Shown: positions 25,120 through 34,227, numbered from the stretch's first letter. The stretch is 39,463 nucleotides of DNA from Acidobacteriota bacterium (GCA_012521815.1 JAAYLR010000012.1:1-39463); one strand, 5' to 3'. Numbers and translations: made by a program. The notes: a model not told the origin generated them from the sequence alone.

Positions 25120-26833
25120 GGTAGCGCTCCTCGGCGACGCGATAGAGGCGTTGCCAGAACGTGCGGTTAACGAGCACCACGGCCACCACCAGCAACAGCG
25201 TCCCCGCGAGGAGCTGCGGATAGCGCGCCTCGTTGGTGGCGGCGGCGATGACGGCGCCCACGCCCCGGGTCATGTAGGTGCGTTCGCCGAACACCACGTG
25301 CTCGGCGACGATGCTCGCGTTCCACGCCCCGCCGCCCGCGGTGATGAGGCCGGTGACGAGATACGGGAAGAGCGCCGGCAGGACGAGGGTGCGCCAGCGA
25401 TCCCAGCGGCCGAGACGCAGCAGCTCCGTGGTCGCGCGCAGATCCTGGGGGATGGCCGTCGCCCCGGCGATGACGTTGAACAGCAGGTACCACTGGGTGC
25501 CGAGCAGCATGAGCACGATGGCGGCGATGTCGAGACCGCCGGGCAGGCGCAGCAACCCGAGCAGGAGCACCGGGAAGAGCGCCGTCGCCGGCACCGAAGC
25601 CACCACCTGCACCAGCGGTTGGAGAATCGCCGCGAGCCGCCGGTTGGTGCCGATGGCCACTCCGAGCGGCACCGTCCAGACGAGCGCCGCCAGCAGCGCG
25701 ACCATGACGCGCAGGAAGGTGGCTCCGAGCCCCAGCATCAACTCCCGCCAGCTCGCCGCGGACAGGGTGGCGAGCATCGCCACCGCGCGGACTCCCCCGT
25801 AGACGACGACGAGCGCGAGCACGGCTCCGGCGGCGACCAGGAGCGGAGGGGTCCGCTCGCGGCCGGGCCGGTCGAGCGACGGGACCGGTTCCGCGGCCCG
25901 TGCCCGGCCGTCGAGGTGCTCGCTCAGCGGCACGACGACACGCGCCGAGATCCCGGCCAGGAGCCGCGAGCCCGCGAGCAGATCGCGGAACCACGACCGC
26001 GGCGGGTCGTCGCCCTCGATCATCTCGACCTTGAACCGGTCGGCCCAGGCGAGCAACGGCCGCCAGACGAGCTGATCGAGCAGGACGATCACGAGGACGA
26101 GGGCGCCGATCCCCCAGCCGACGGCGCGCAGGTCGCCGGCATCGGCCGCCGCCTGCAGATACGAGCCGAGCCCCGGCAGCCGGAAGTCGCGGGTTCCCAC
26201 CCGGTAGCTCTCGGAGGCCATCAGGAAGAACCAGCCGCCGGCCCAGCTCATCACCGAGTTCCAGAGCAGCGGGATCGCCGCGAACGGCAGCTCCACGGCG
26301 CGGAATCGCAGGAAACGCCGGAAGCGGAAGACCGCCGCGGCCTCCCGCAGCTCCTGCGGCAGCGTCGTGAGCGACTGGTAGAAGCTGAAGGTCAGGTTCC
26401 AGACCTGGGAGGTGAAGATCAGCACGATCGCCGCCAGCTCGGCGGCCCACGCCTGCGGCAGCACCGCGACGAGACTGAGCAGCACCACGGGCAGGAACGA
26501 GAGGATCGGCACGCTCTGCAGCACGTCGAGCAGCGGCATGAGCACCCGGCGCGCGGCGTGGTAGCGCGCGGCCGCGTAGGCGTAGGCGACGCTGAAGAGG
26601 AGCGAGAGGAGATAGGCCGCGGTCATCCGCCCGACCGAGAGGAGGGCGTACCAGGGCAGCGCCCGCGGCGCGAGGGTGATCTCGGGCCCCGTGACCACCG
26701 CCGGCGCATGGATCGTCATCCGCACGCCCGCGTAGATGAGCGCGGCGAGCAGCAGCAGGATCAGCGCGTCGGCCGGAGCGAGCGCACCGCTCTGGGGCGG
26801 GGCGGGACGGAAGCTGAAGCGGAAGCGGGTCAT
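25109..26833 (-). CDS. ABC transporter permease with two fused permease domains
   Basis: A 574-residue membrane protein that carries two SsuC/TauC-type permease units in tandem, about residues 20-270 and 310-570. Each has its own EAA-like coupling loop: LPQELREAAAVFRFRRFLRF in the first and IPQDLRATTELLRLGRWDRW in the second. One gene therefore supplies both halves of the channel, where relatives use a homodimer of single-domain permeases. It should import an anion or small organic ligand, with the following ATPase gene overlapping by 11 bases. Without a binding protein in the window the substrate cannot be inferred. ATG start at 26833. Confidence 0.9.
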   Translation of the reverse strand: MTRFRFSFRPAPPQSGALAPADALILLLLAALIYAGVRMTIHAPAVVTGPEITLAPRALPWYALLSVGRMTAAYLLSLLFSVAYAYAAARYHAARRVLMPLLDVLQSVPILSFLPVVLLSLVAVLPQAWAAELAAIVLIFTSQVWNLTFSFYQSLTTLPQELREAAAVFRFRRFLRFRAVELPFAAIPLLWNSVMSWAGGWFFLMASESYRVGTRDFRLPGLGSYLQAAADAGDLRAVGWGIGALVLVIVLLDQLVWRPLLAWADRFKVEMIEGDDPPRSWFRDLLAGSRLLAGISARVVVPLSEHLDGRARAAEPVPSLDRPGRERTPPLLVAAGAVLALVVVYGGVRAVAMLATLSAASWRELMLGLGATFLRVMVALLAALVWTVPLGVAIGTNRRLAAILQPLVQVVASVPATALFPVLLLGLLRLPGGLDIAAIVLMLLGTQWYLLFNVIAGATAIPQDLRATTELLRLGRWDRWRTLVLPALFPYLVTGLITAGGGAWNASIVAEHVVFGERTYMTRGVGAVIAAATNEARYPQLLAGTLLLVVAVVLVNRTFWQRLYRVAEERYRVE

Positions 26834-26867
26834 CGCGAACGAGGCTCCGGGAGCCGCGGAGGTTCTA

Positions 26868-26889
26868 CCGGCCGGCGCTCTCCGGCCGG
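26868..26889 (-). terminator. hairpin after the WaaE-like glycosyltransferase gene
   Basis: Two copies of CCGGCCGG, at 26868-26875 and 26882-26889, form an 8-bp stem with a 6-base loop just downstream of the glycosyltransferase stop at 26899. No T-run follows; instead TAGAAC, a possible -10 element for the ABC operon, comes next on the same strand. The hairpin may separate the two transcription units. Confidence 0.4.
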
Positions 26890-26898
26890 CGCGAGGCC

Positions 26899-27771
26899 TC
26901 AGCTCTCGCCCGGCCGCTTCCAGGTGCTCTCGCTGTCATCGAAGGCGGGCAGCTGGATCGCGTCGCCGCGCTGGCTGCGGATGTTGTACTCCCAGAGCCG
27001 CGCGTACTTCAGGAAGACGCCGAACGACTGGAGCAGACAGAGCACCAGCCCGTGCCGGCCGTCGAGGAACCCCAGCTGGAGGAAGTAGGTGCGCAGGAAG
27101 CGCCAGAACGGCCGTCCCGCGACCTCGGTGAAGCCCGCCTTGCGGCCGTCGCGGAACGCCTGCGCCGCGCCCCACTCGGCGTAGTTGAGGAACTTCGGGA
27201 AGTACTGGTCGAACGAACGGAACGTGTTGTGCTCGAACGGGTTGCGCAGTACCGGCACCGGCCCCTCGATCTCCAGGTCGGCGTGCACCCGGCGGTTGGG
27301 ATACCGCCCCTTGTCGCGCCGGAAGAGGCGGACCACCTTGTCGGTCGACCAGCCCGAATGGCGCACCACCTTGTCGATGAAGATGTTCTCCCGCCGGATG
27401 GAGAAGCCGTTGACCTGCTGCGGCGTGGCGAGCGTCCGGAGGATCTCGGCGGCGAGCGGCGGCGGCACCCGCTCGTCGGCGTCGATGATCAGCACCCAGT
27501 CGTGGGAGACGCGATCGATCGACCAGTTCTTCTGCGCCGCCGAGCCGAAATACTCCCGCTGCAGTACCTTCACGTCGTAGCCGGCGGCGATCTCGAGGGT
27601 GCGGTCGGTCGAATAGGAGTCGACCAGCAGCACCTCGTCGGCCCACTGGACCGATTCGAGGCAGCCCGCGATGTTCACCTCTTCGTTGTAGGTGGTCACG
27701 ATCACCGACACCTTCTCGCGGTCGGGTCGGTTCTTCAGCGCTTCGATCGTCGCTTGCTCACTGGCTCTCAT
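26899..27771 (-). CDS. family 2 glycosyltransferase, WaaE/KdtX-like
   Basis: A 290-residue GT2 enzyme of the group that adds the first heptose or glucose to the LPS core (WaaE) and relatives. It shows VSVIVTTYNEEVNIAGCLES near residue 21, DEVLLVDSYSTDRT, the metal motif IIDADERVP, then RRENIFIDKVVRHSGWSTD and an LFRRDKGRYPNRRVHADL region that are typical for the group. A hydrophobic segment near residues 235-255 may attach it to the membrane. The ATG lies inside the end of ymdB (14-base overlap), so it is coupled to the rny-ymdB operon, an unusual partner for a glycosyltransferase. The acceptor is unknown, probably lipid A core or another membrane glycolipid. Confidence 0.87.
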   Translation of the reverse strand: MRASEQATIEALKNRPDREKVSVIVTTYNEEVNIAGCLESVQWADEVLLVDSYSTDRTLEIAAGYDVKVLQREYFGSAAQKNWSIDRVSHDWVLIIDADERVPPPLAAEILRTLATPQQVNGFSIRRENIFIDKVVRHSGWSTDKVVRLFRRDKGRYPNRRVHADLEIEGPVPVLRNPFEHNTFRSFDQYFPKFLNYAEWGAAQAFRDGRKAGFTEVAGRPFWRFLRTYFLQLGFLDGRHGLVLCLLQSFGVFLKYARLWEYNIRSQRGDAIQLPAFDDSESTWKRPGES

Positions 27772-28621
27772 CGCGCACCAGGAGGCCCTCGATTCGCGTC
27801 GCGCGGCCGCTCGCCGGATCGACCTCGAGCAACGTGGCGGCGAGCCGCACGTCGCGCTTGGCGACCTCGAAGGAAGCCGGGGTCTGCAGCAGGAAGCGCT
27901 GCAGCACCCGGTCGGCGCGGAAGCCGATGACGGAATCGTAGGGCCCGGTCATGCCGACGTCGGTCTGGAGCGCCGTGCCTCCGGAGAGGATCCGCGCGTC
28001 GGCGGTGGGAACATGGGTGTGAGTACCGAGGACCGCGGTGACGCGGCCGTCGAGATGATGGGCGAGCGCCTGTTTCTCGCTCGTCGCCTCGGCGTGGAAA
28101 TCGACGAGCACTACCCTGACCTCCGGCGGCAGCGCCGCGAGGAGGCGATCCGCCACGCGGAACGGCGAGTCGACCTGACGCATGAAGACCTGCCCCTCGA
28201 GGTTGATCGTCGCCACCGGCACGCCGAGGGCGGTCCGGCCGACGTGGAGACCCCGGCCGGGGTTGCCATCGGGGTAGTTCGCGGGCCGCAGGAGCCGCGC
28301 GTCGCCGGCGAGCAGCGCGATGCCCTCCTTCTTGTCCCAGACGTGGTTGCCGGTCGTCAGGCAGTCGATCGGCAGCGCCGTGAGCTCCCCGAGCACCTCG
28401 GGGTTCACGCCGAAGCCGCCGGCGGCGTTCTCCACGTTGACCACCACGTAGTCGGCCCGGTGGCGGTCGACGAGCCGCGGCAGGAGGTTGGCGAGCGCCC
28501 GCCGGCCCGGGCGGCCGACGACATCGCCGACGAAGAGAAGACGCAGTACCGCCCCGTTGCCGGCGTCCCCGCGCGGCTCGCCGGCGTCTCCGGGAGGAGG
28601 CGGCGCGGAAGCCCGGCTCAC
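27758..28621 (-). CDS. ymdB: YmdB-family metallophosphoesterase (2',3'-cyclic phosphodiesterase)
   Basis: A 287-residue calcineurin-like phosphoesterase of the YmdB family (TIGR00282). Metal ligands are plain: FVGDVVG (Asp), [29 protein letters not shown] and [10 protein letters not shown]. Bacillus YmdB hydrolyses 2',3'-cyclic nucleotides and affects RNase Y-dependent RNA levels and biofilm formation. The rny gene directly upstream (GTGA overlap) is the classical neighbour. The GTG start gives 25 residues before the usual beginning (LRLLFVGD), so a shorter start is possible, but the four-base overlap supports the long form. Confidence 0.94.
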   Translation of the reverse strand: MSRASAPPPPGDAGEPRGDAGNGAVLRLLFVGDVVGRPGRRALANLLPRLVDRHRADYVVVNVENAAGGFGVNPEVLGELTALPIDCLTTGNHVWDKKEGIALLAGDARLLRPANYPDGNPGRGLHVGRTALGVPVATINLEGQVFMRQVDSPFRVADRLLAALPPEVRVVLVDFHAEATSEKQALAHHLDGRVTAVLGTHTHVPTADARILSGGTALQTDVGMTGPYDSVIGFRADRVLQRFLLQTPASFEVAKRDVRLAATLLEVDPASGRATRIEGLLVRDESQ

Positions 28622-30177
28622 CGCGCGATCTCCACCGCCCGGGTCTCACGGATGACGGTCACCTTGATCTGGCCCGGATAGGTCAGCTCCGCCTCGATCC
28701 GCCGGGCGATCTCCTTGGAGAGCACGAAGGCCTGATCGTCGGCGATCTTGCCGCTGTCGACGACCACCCGGATCTCGCGCCCCGCCTGGATCGCGTAGCT
28801 CTTCTGCACGCCCTTGAACGAGCTCGCGATCTCCTCGAGCTTCTCGAGGCGCTTGACGTACGTCTCCAGCACCTCGCGGCGGGCCCCCGGCCGGGCCGCG
28901 GAGAGGGCGTCGGCGGCGGTGACGAGCACCGCCTCGAGCGTCTGCGGCTCGTAGTCGCCATGGTGGCACGCCATGGCATGGACGACCTCCTCGCTCTCGC
29001 CATGCTTGCGCAGCAGCTCGATGCCCAGCTCGAGGTGGGTCCCTTCCACCTCGCGGTCGATCGCCTTGCCGATGTCGTGGAGCAGCCCCGCCCGCTTGGC
29101 CACCGCGGCGTTGCCGCGCAATTCGGCCGCCATCGTGGCGGCGAGGAAGGCCACCTCCTTGCTGTGATGGAGCACGTTCTGCCCGTAGGAGAAGCGGTAG
29201 CGGAGACGGCCGAGGAGCCGCAGCAGCTCCGGATGCATGCTCGGGATCTTGAGCTCGAGCAGCGTCGCCTCCCCCTCCTGCTGGATCCGCTGATCGAACT
29301 CGGCCTTGACCTTCTCCACCACCTCCTCGACGCGCGCCGGATGGATCCGGCCGTCGGCGATGAGGCGCTCGAGGGCCACCCGCGCGATCTCGCGCCGGAA
29401 CGGATCGAAGCCGGAGAGGATCACCGCTTCGGGGGTGTCGTCGACGATCAGGTCGATGCCGGTCGCCATCTCGAGCGCCCGGATGTTGCGCCCTTCGCGG
29501 CCGATGATCCGCCCTTTCATCTCGTCACTCGGCAGGACGACCACCGAGACCGTGCTCTCCGCGACGTAATCGGAGGCCGAGCGCTGGATCGCCATGCCGA
29601 TGATCCGCTGCGCCTGGCGTCCGGCCTGTTCCCGGGCCTCCTCCTCGATCCGGCGGGCGAGCTGCGCCCCTTCGACGCGGGCCTGGTCCTCGATCGTGTG
29701 GATCAGCTCTTCTTTCGCCTGCCCGGCGGTCATCCCCGCGATCTGCTCGAGCCGCTGCCGCTGCTCGCGCACCAGCCGCTCCGCCTCCGCCGCCTGCCGC
29801 TCGCTCTCCTGCTCGCGGGCGACGAGCCCTTTCTCCCGCGTGGCGAGCTCCCGGTCGCGCTCCTCGACCTGGCCGAGCCGCTTGTCCAGGCTGTCTTCCC
29901 GCTGTGTGAGGCGGCGCTCGACGGACTCGATCTCGGCTCGCCGCTTGCTCGCCACCGCCTCGAACTCGGTGCGAGCCTGCAGGAGCTTCTCCTTGGCCGA
30001 GAGCTCGGCCTCCTTGACCCTGGATTCGGCCTCCCGCTCCGCCGTTCGCAGGAGGGTCGCCGCCTCTTCACGGGCCCGCTGGAGAACGCGAGCGCTCGTC
30101 CGGCGAACCACGAGCCAGCCGATCCCGGCGACGAGCAGAACGCCGAGGACGACCTCCCCGATCATCACGCTGTTCAC
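28618..30177 (-). CDS. rny: ribonuclease Y
   Basis: A 519-residue endoribonuclease that starts mRNA decay at the inner membrane. It has the full family plan: one membrane helix at residues 4-22, a long coiled coil (about 30-190), a KH domain (about 210-275, with [15 protein letters not shown]) and an HD domain with His367-Asp368 in [10 protein letters not shown], almost the same position as in Bacillus RNase Y. Length is standard. The start is GTG with a GTGAGG tract near; ATG four codons later is a weaker choice. The gene follows 6S RNA and zapA and is followed by ymdB with a four-base overlap. Confidence 0.97.
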   Translation of the reverse strand: MNSVMIGEVVLGVLLVAGIGWLVVRRTSARVLQRAREEAATLLRTAEREAESRVKEAELSAKEKLLQARTEFEAVASKRRAEIESVERRLTQREDSLDKRLGQVEERDRELATREKGLVAREQESERQAAEAERLVREQRQRLEQIAGMTAGQAKEELIHTIEDQARVEGAQLARRIEEEAREQAGRQAQRIIGMAIQRSASDYVAESTVSVVVLPSDEMKGRIIGREGRNIRALEMATGIDLIVDDTPEAVILSGFDPFRREIARVALERLIADGRIHPARVEEVVEKVKAEFDQRIQQEGEATLLELKIPSMHPELLRLLGRLRYRFSYGQNVLHHSKEVAFLAATMAAELRGNAAVAKRAGLLHDIGKAIDREVEGTHLELGIELLRKHGESEEVVHAMACHHGDYEPQTLEAVLVTAADALSAARPGARREVLETYVKRLEKLEEIASSFKGVQKSYAIQAGREIRVVVDSGKIADDQAFVLSKEIARRIEAELTYPGQIKVTVIRETRAVEIAR

Positions 30178-30239
30178 GGCCTCACCCCCCCGGTTCGATC
30201 CGAAGGAGTGGGCGGAGGGGGCGGCAACGCGGGGGAGCG

Positions 30240-30430
30240 GACAGCTCCCGGGTGGCCGTGGGAGACGCTGCGTTTAGAACCTGAAACGCATCAGGTGGGT
30301 GCCCGCACGAATGGCCATCAGCGTCCCCGTCGGAGCGGGGCTGGCACCGGCCATCCGGATCTGAGGCTCCCGGATAGGTAATGTTGGTTCTACCGTGCGT
30401 CGGCTCCTCACGAGCCACCCAGGAGATGTC
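30240..30430 (-). ncRNA. ssrS: 6S RNA
   Basis: This 191-base region between zapA and rny folds as 6S RNA should. The ends (30430-30414 and 30240-30256) pair over 17 positions with a single mismatch; two further helices, cgtg with cacg and gacgc with gcgtc, continue inward. A large asymmetric central bubble follows, with the small hairpin ACCTGA-TGCGTT-TCAGGT on its 3' side, and the terminal arm ends in a CCCCG-CGGGG hairpin. Length and the zapA neighbourhood are typical. 6S RNA mimics an open promoter and binds the housekeeping RNA polymerase holoenzyme in stationary phase. No separate promoter is obvious, so it may be cut from a zapA transcript. Confidence 0.85.
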
Positions 30431-30480
30431 ACTACCGCAATCATTTCCACGTTCTCGAGGCGCTCCGATCGGCGCGCGGC

Positions 30481-30768
30481 TCAGACGGCATCCGCGAGCT
30501 TCTCGGTCAGTTGCGCCACCCTCTCAGCACACTCCACGCGGTCCCGTTCGCGTTCGCTGCGGGACCGGATCAGTTCATCGGCCAGGTTGAGCGCCGCCAG
30601 GATCGCCAGCCGGCTGCGATCGGCGCTCGGCGCGAGGTCGGCGGCACGGCGCATCCGTTCGTCGACCAACTCGCCCAGCCGCCGGAGATGTCCGGGGTCG
30701 GGACTCCCCTTGAGGGGGTAGACCACCCCGAAGATCTCGACCTTGGCTCCACCCTGCTCGTCGCTCAT
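30481..30768 (-). CDS. zapA: cell division protein ZapA
   Basis: A 95-residue protein with the ZapA pattern: a short N-terminal strand pair (KVEIFGVVYPLKG), then two helices with RLGELVDERMRRAAD and RLAILAALNLADELI, and a charged C-terminal coiled coil. ZapA bundles FtsZ filaments at midcell. The position before 6S RNA and rny is one seen in many bacteria. ATG start; a possible promoter lies upstream at 30839-30867. Confidence 0.92.
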   Translation of the reverse strand: MSDEQGGAKVEIFGVVYPLKGSPDPGHLRRLGELVDERMRRAADLAPSADRSRLAILAALNLADELIRSRSERERDRVECAERVAQLTEKLADAV

Positions 30769-30838
30769 ACTGGCCCGTCCACCGCTGTTCCGCCGCTACC
30801 GGCACGGGCATCGGGGACGACTCCGCTGTCTGCAATAT

Positions 30839-30867
30839 ACCATATGGCAAGTCTCGGATTTGTTGAA
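30839..30867 (-). promoter_or_regulatory. candidate promoter of zapA and 6S RNA
   Basis: On the minus strand TTCAAC (30862-30867) and TATGGT (30839-30844) are 17 bases apart, matching a sigma-70 -35/-10 pair at four of six positions each. They lie in the one AT-rich patch of the region, about 70 bases upstream of zapA. The gene pair zapA/fadD is divergent here. Confidence 0.4.
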
Positions 30868-30907
30868 CTTAGCCCGGTCGCCAGGCCATCCGGGTGGCGC
30901 AATGGGC

Positions 30908-30913
30908 TAGAAT
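30908..30913 (+). promoter_or_regulatory. -10-like element of the acyl-CoA synthetase gene
   Basis: TAGAAT is a good -10 hexamer 26 bases before the ATG at 30940; no clear -35 is seen. The leader then contains a strong ribosome binding tract (AGAGGGGG) five bases before the ATG, in contrast to the leaderless-looking starts elsewhere in the window. Confidence 0.4.
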
Positions 30914-30939
30914 GAGGGAAGTCTCGAGAGGGGGAAAAC

Positions 30940-32733
30940 ATGTCGATTCGCACGCTCGCCGAGCTCCTCGCCCAGGTCGCCGCTCGCCAGAAACCCGACC
31001 TCCTGTTGCACAAGGTCGATGGCAGCTACCGGCCGATCTCCACCGCCGAGTTCATGACCGGCGTCCTGCGCCTCTCGCACGCGCTCGGCCGCCTCGGCGT
31101 CGCACGCGGGGATCGGGTCGCGCTGATGGCGGAAAACAGCCCGTCCTGGCCGACCGTGGACTTCGCGACCATCGCCCGCGGGGCCGCGCTCGTGCCGATC
31201 TATCCCACGCTGCTGCCCGAGCAGGCGGCGTACATCGCGCGCGACAGCGGCTCGAAGGTGCTCTTCGTCCAGGGCCGCGAACGGCTCGAAGGACTGCTCG
31301 CGCAGAAGCCCCAGATGCCGGCGACCGAACAGATCGTCTGGATCGACGGCGACGCGCCCGGCGACGGGTACACGACGCTCGCTCTCCTGCTCGAGCAGGG
31401 CCGTGACGCCGATCCGGCCACCTTCGACGCCGGTCTCGCCGCGACCCGGCCCGAGGATCTGGCGACGCTCATCTACACCTCCGGCACCACCGGCGACCCG
31501 AAGGGCGTGATGCTGAGCCATTCGAACCTCGTCTCCAACGTCGTCACGGGCACCCAGGTGCTCGCGCTCAGGGGCGACTACACGGTGCTCTCCTTCCTCC
31601 CGCTCTCCCACTCCCTCGAGCGCACCGTCGACTACTGCTACTTCTATTGCGGCTGCACGATCGCCTACGCGGAATCGATCCAGACGGTCGCCCAGAACCT
31701 CCTCGAGGTCCGCCCCCACGTCTTCGTCGCCGTGCCGCGCGTCTACGAGAAGGTCCAGTCGCGGGTCATGGAGACCGCCGCGGCCGGCTCGGCGGTCAAG
31801 CAGCGGATCTTCTCCTGGGCCCTCGACGTGGGCCGCCGGGCACTCCCCTATCGCCTGCAGGAGAAGCCCGCGCCCGGCCTCCTGGGCCTCGAGCTGGCGG
31901 CGGCGGATCGGCTCGTCTTCGGGAAGATCCGCGAGCGGCTGGGCGGCCGGTTCATCTTCGCGATCTCCGGCGGCGCCCCGCTCCCGCGCGAGGTCGCGGA
32001 GTTCTTCTGGGGGGCCGGCATCCGCCTCTTCGAGGGGTACGGACTCACCGAGACCTCCCCGGTCATCTCGGTCAACGCCTTCTCCAAGGTCAAGCTGGGC
32101 ACCGTCGGCCAGCCGCTGCCGGACGTCGAGGTGCGGATCGCCGAGGACGGGGAGATCCTCGCCCGGGGGCCCAACATCATGCAGGGCTATTTCGGGCAGC
32201 CCGAGGCGACCGCCGAGATGATCGACGAGGATGGCTGGCTCCACAGCGGCGACATCGGCCACCTCGACGCGGACGGCTTCCTCGCGATCACGGACCGGAA
32301 GAAGGAGCTCATCGTCAACGCCTACGGCAAGAACATCGCCCCGGCGCCGATCGAGAACGCCCTCAAGGCCAGCCGGTTCATCTCGCAGGCGGTGGTGATC
32401 GGCGACCGCCGGCAGTTCCTGGTCGCCCTCCTGGTTCCGGATTTCGAGACGCTCGTCCCATGGGCGGAAAAACAGGGGTTGCCGACCGCCCCGGCGGAGC
32501 TGGTCGCCACGCCCCAGGTCCGCGATCTCGTGCGCGAAGAGGTCGAGGCGATCAACACCCAGCTGGCGCGCTATGAACAGGTCCGCAACTGGGCGCTGCT
32601 GCCGGCCGAGTTCACCCTCGAAACGGGCGAGCTCACGCCGACCCAGAAGGTCAAGCGGCGGGTCGTCAACGAGAAGTACGGCGAGATCATCGAGCGGCTC
32701 TACCGCGAGGGCGAAACCGCCGCGGGCGCCTGA
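30940..32733 (+). CDS. long-chain fatty acid--CoA ligase (FadD-like AMP-forming synthetase)
   Basis: A 597-residue AMP-forming acyl-CoA synthetase. The phosphate-binding motif YTSGTTGDPKG begins at residue 179; FEGYGLTETSPVIS, GWLHSGDIGHLDADGFL and the Lys-bearing region near the C-terminus (PTQKVKRRVVNEKYGEI) complete the set. The length and the VFVAVPRVYEKVQSRV segment fit the bacterial long-chain (FAA1-like) group. It activates free fatty acids with ATP and CoA for degradation or for lipid synthesis at the membrane. It is a single gene, divergent from zapA and convergent with the PP2C gene, with its own hairpin terminator. Chain-length preference is not visible. Confidence 0.93.
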   Translation: MSIRTLAELLAQVAARQKPDLLLHKVDGSYRPISTAEFMTGVLRLSHALGRLGVARGDRVALMAENSPSWPTVDFATIARGAALVPIYPTLLPEQAAYIARDSGSKVLFVQGRERLEGLLAQKPQMPATEQIVWIDGDAPGDGYTTLALLLEQGRDADPATFDAGLAATRPEDLATLIYTSGTTGDPKGVMLSHSNLVSNVVTGTQVLALRGDYTVLSFLPLSHSLERTVDYCYFYCGCTIAYAESIQTVAQNLLEVRPHVFVAVPRVYEKVQSRVMETAAAGSAVKQRIFSWALDVGRRALPYRLQEKPAPGLLGLELAAADRLVFGKIRERLGGRFIFAISGGAPLPREVAEFFWGAGIRLFEGYGLTETSPVISVNAFSKVKLGTVGQPLPDVEVRIAEDGEILARGPNIMQGYFGQPEATAEMIDEDGWLHSGDIGHLDADGFLAITDRKKELIVNAYGKNIAPAPIENALKASRFISQAVVIGDRRQFLVALLVPDFETLVPWAEKQGLPTAPAELVATPQVRDLVREEVEAINTQLARYEQVRNWALLPAEFTLETGELTPTQKVKRRVVNEKYGEIIERLYREGETAAGA

Positions 32734-32758
32734 CCGGAGCCGGCTCGCAGGCCATGCC

Positions 32759-32792
32759 CGGCGCCCGCTCCGGCGGGCGCCGTCTCATTCTT
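32759..32792 (+). terminator. intrinsic terminator-like hairpin after the acyl-CoA synthetase gene
   Basis: A perfect 10-bp stem (CGGCGCCCGC at 32759-32768 with GCGGGCGCCG at 32773-32782) closed by a TCCG tetraloop is followed by TCTCATTCTT. The T-rich tail is moderate, but with such a strong stem it should stop transcription coming from the left. It also lies right beside the stop of the convergent PP2C gene. Confidence 0.6.
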
Positions 32793-33564
32793 CGGGGTTC
32801 TCTTCCGCGGACTCGACCTTCGCCAGCAGCACGGTGACGTTGTCGAGCCCGCCGCGGGCGTTGGCCGCCCGCACGAGGCCGCGGCAGACGACGTCGAGCG
32901 GCTCCTCCGAGCGGAGCTGCTCCCGGATCTCGGCGTCGTTCAGCATCGTGGTGAGGCCGTCGGAGCAGAGCAGGAAGAGATCCCCTGCGCGGACCTCGCG
33001 CTCCTGCACGTCCACCATCACCTCGCTGTCCCCGCCGAGGGCGCGGGTGACGACGTTCTTGAGCGGATGCGATCGCGCCTGCTCCGCGGAGAGATGGCCG
33101 GCCACCACCTGTTCGTTGACCCAGGTGTGATCCTGCGTGAGGAGCTCGAGCTGATCGTCCCGAAGCCGGTAGGCCCGGCTGTCGCCGACATGGGCGATCG
33201 CCGCGGTCTCCCCGTCCAGCAGGAGGCCGACCACGGTGGTGCCCATCCCCTGCAGGTTGCCGTTCTGGCGGATGGCGTTCAGGACGTCGTCGTGCGCGAT
33301 CCGGATCGCGGCCCGCAGCCGGTTGGAGTGCCGCTGCAGCCGGGCGTCGTAGACCACCGGCCAGGTCCGGTCGTGATCGGCGCTCGCCCGCACGAACTCC
33401 AGGATCGACGCCACGGCGATGCGCGAGGCGATCTCGCCGTGGCTGTGCCCCCCCATGCCGTCGGCGACGACGAAGATCTGCAGGGCGGGGTCGATATGGA
33501 AGCAATCCTCGTTGTGGGTGCGCACCATACCGACATCCGAGAGCCCCACCGCCTTCGCACGCAA
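32785..33564 (-). CDS. PP2C-family serine/threonine phosphatase
   Basis: A 259-residue bacterial PP2C (Stp1/PrpC-like) phosphatase. The metal motifs are complete: RTHNED at 15-20, ADGMGGH at 34-40, AHVGDSRAYRL, LFLLCSDGLT and GGLDNVTVLL. It removes phosphate from Ser/Thr residues in a metal-dependent way, usually against an Hanks-type kinase; no kinase is in the window. The start appears to be TTG, two bases after the stop of the DnaJ-domain gene; GTG at codon 6 is an alternative. Its place at the end of the RodZ gene row suggests that phosphorylation may control that group, but this is only an inference from position. Confidence 0.92.
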   Translation of the reverse strand: MRAKAVGLSDVGMVRTHNEDCFHIDPALQIFVVADGMGGHSHGEIASRIAVASILEFVRASADHDRTWPVVYDARLQRHSNRLRAAIRIAHDDVLNAIRQNGNLQGMGTTVVGLLLDGETAAIAHVGDSRAYRLRDDQLELLTQDHTWVNEQVVAGHLSAEQARSHPLKNVVTRALGGDSEVMVDVQEREVRAGDLFLLCSDGLTTMLNDAEIREQLRSEEPLDVVCRGLVRAANARGGLDNVTVLLAKVESAEENPEE

Positions 33565-33566
33565 CC

Positions 33567-34214
33567 TCAGCCACCCTTTCTGAAAGTACCCGGCCTGCCT
33601 TTCCTCGATGACCGGCTCAGCTCATCGAGGGCATCCCGGATCGCAGCATCCTCTCCGCCCCAGACCAATGCCTGATTGTAATACCACTCGGCCCGATCGA
33701 ACAGGCCCGCGGTCGCGTGCAGCTTGCCCGCCAGCTTGAGGTAGGTCGCGTTCATCTCCTCGAGCTCGCACGCTTTCACGATCGCCGAGAGCGCCTGTGG
33801 AAGGTAGCGCCGGTGATGGCTGCAGGCCTGCGCGAAGTGATGCCACGCGAGGGCGTTCTGGGGATCCGCCTTGGTCGCCCGGTCGAAGCTCTCGGCCGCC
33901 TGGACGAAGTTCCGCTCCCGGTAGAGACGGATCCCCGCCTGGAGATGGACCCGCGCCAGCCGTTGCGCATCGCCCGCCGAAGGGTTGACCTCGACGCGGG
34001 CGAGCTCCTGGTCGAGCTGCCGCCGGCGCTCCGGGTTCGAAAGGACGTTGAACGCTTCGGTGAACTGCTGGAACTCCTCTTCGGCTCGCAGTCTCGCCTC
34101 GCCGCGGAAACGGTCGGGGTGCGAGGTGCGGGCGAGCTCCCGGAAGCGCTGGCGGATCTGGTCCGTGGTCGCCGAACGCGATACCCCGAGGATCAGATAG
34201 AGGTCCCTGGCCAC
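33567..34214 (-). CDS. DnaJ-domain protein with TPR-like repeats
   Basis: A 215-residue protein. Residues 3-70 form a J domain with the HPD motif at 32-34, which stimulates the ATPase of a DnaK partner. The region from about 85 to 185 has helical pairs typical of tetratricopeptide repeats (AGIRLYRERNFVQAAESFDRA, then AEWYYNQAL). The C-terminus is basic. It lacks the Gly/Phe-rich region and zinc fingers of DnaJ itself, so it is a specialised co-chaperone. The GTG start has no ribosome site but a -10-like TACTAT seven bases upstream. Coupled to the PP2C gene; neighbours are the RodZ group. Confidence 0.85.
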   Translation of the reverse strand: MARDLYLILGVSRSATTDQIRQRFRELARTSHPDRFRGEARLRAEEEFQQFTEAFNVLSNPERRRQLDQELARVEVNPSAGDAQRLARVHLQAGIRLYRERNFVQAAESFDRATKADPQNALAWHHFAQACSHHRRYLPQALSAIVKACELEEMNATYLKLAGKLHATAGLFDRAEWYYNQALVWGGEDAAIRDALDELSRSSRKGRPGTFRKGG

Positions 34215-34221
34215 GATGCCG

Positions 34222-34227
34222 ATAGTA
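34222..34227 (-). promoter_or_regulatory. -10-like element of the DnaJ-domain gene
   Basis: TACTAT on the minus strand lies seven bases before the GTG start at 34214, the spacing at which transcription would begin on the start codon itself. No -35 box is clear. It may allow the DnaJ/PP2C pair to be transcribed separately from the RodZ row upstream. Confidence 0.4.

Noticed and set aside
24887-27088. 733-codon open frame on the plus strand
   Set aside because: Antisense to the ABC permease and ATPase genes; no motif, charged low-complexity translation.
30182-30418. 78-codon frame on the minus strand between zapA and rny
   Set aside because: Lies on the 6S RNA sequence, whose paired structure explains the conservation signals.
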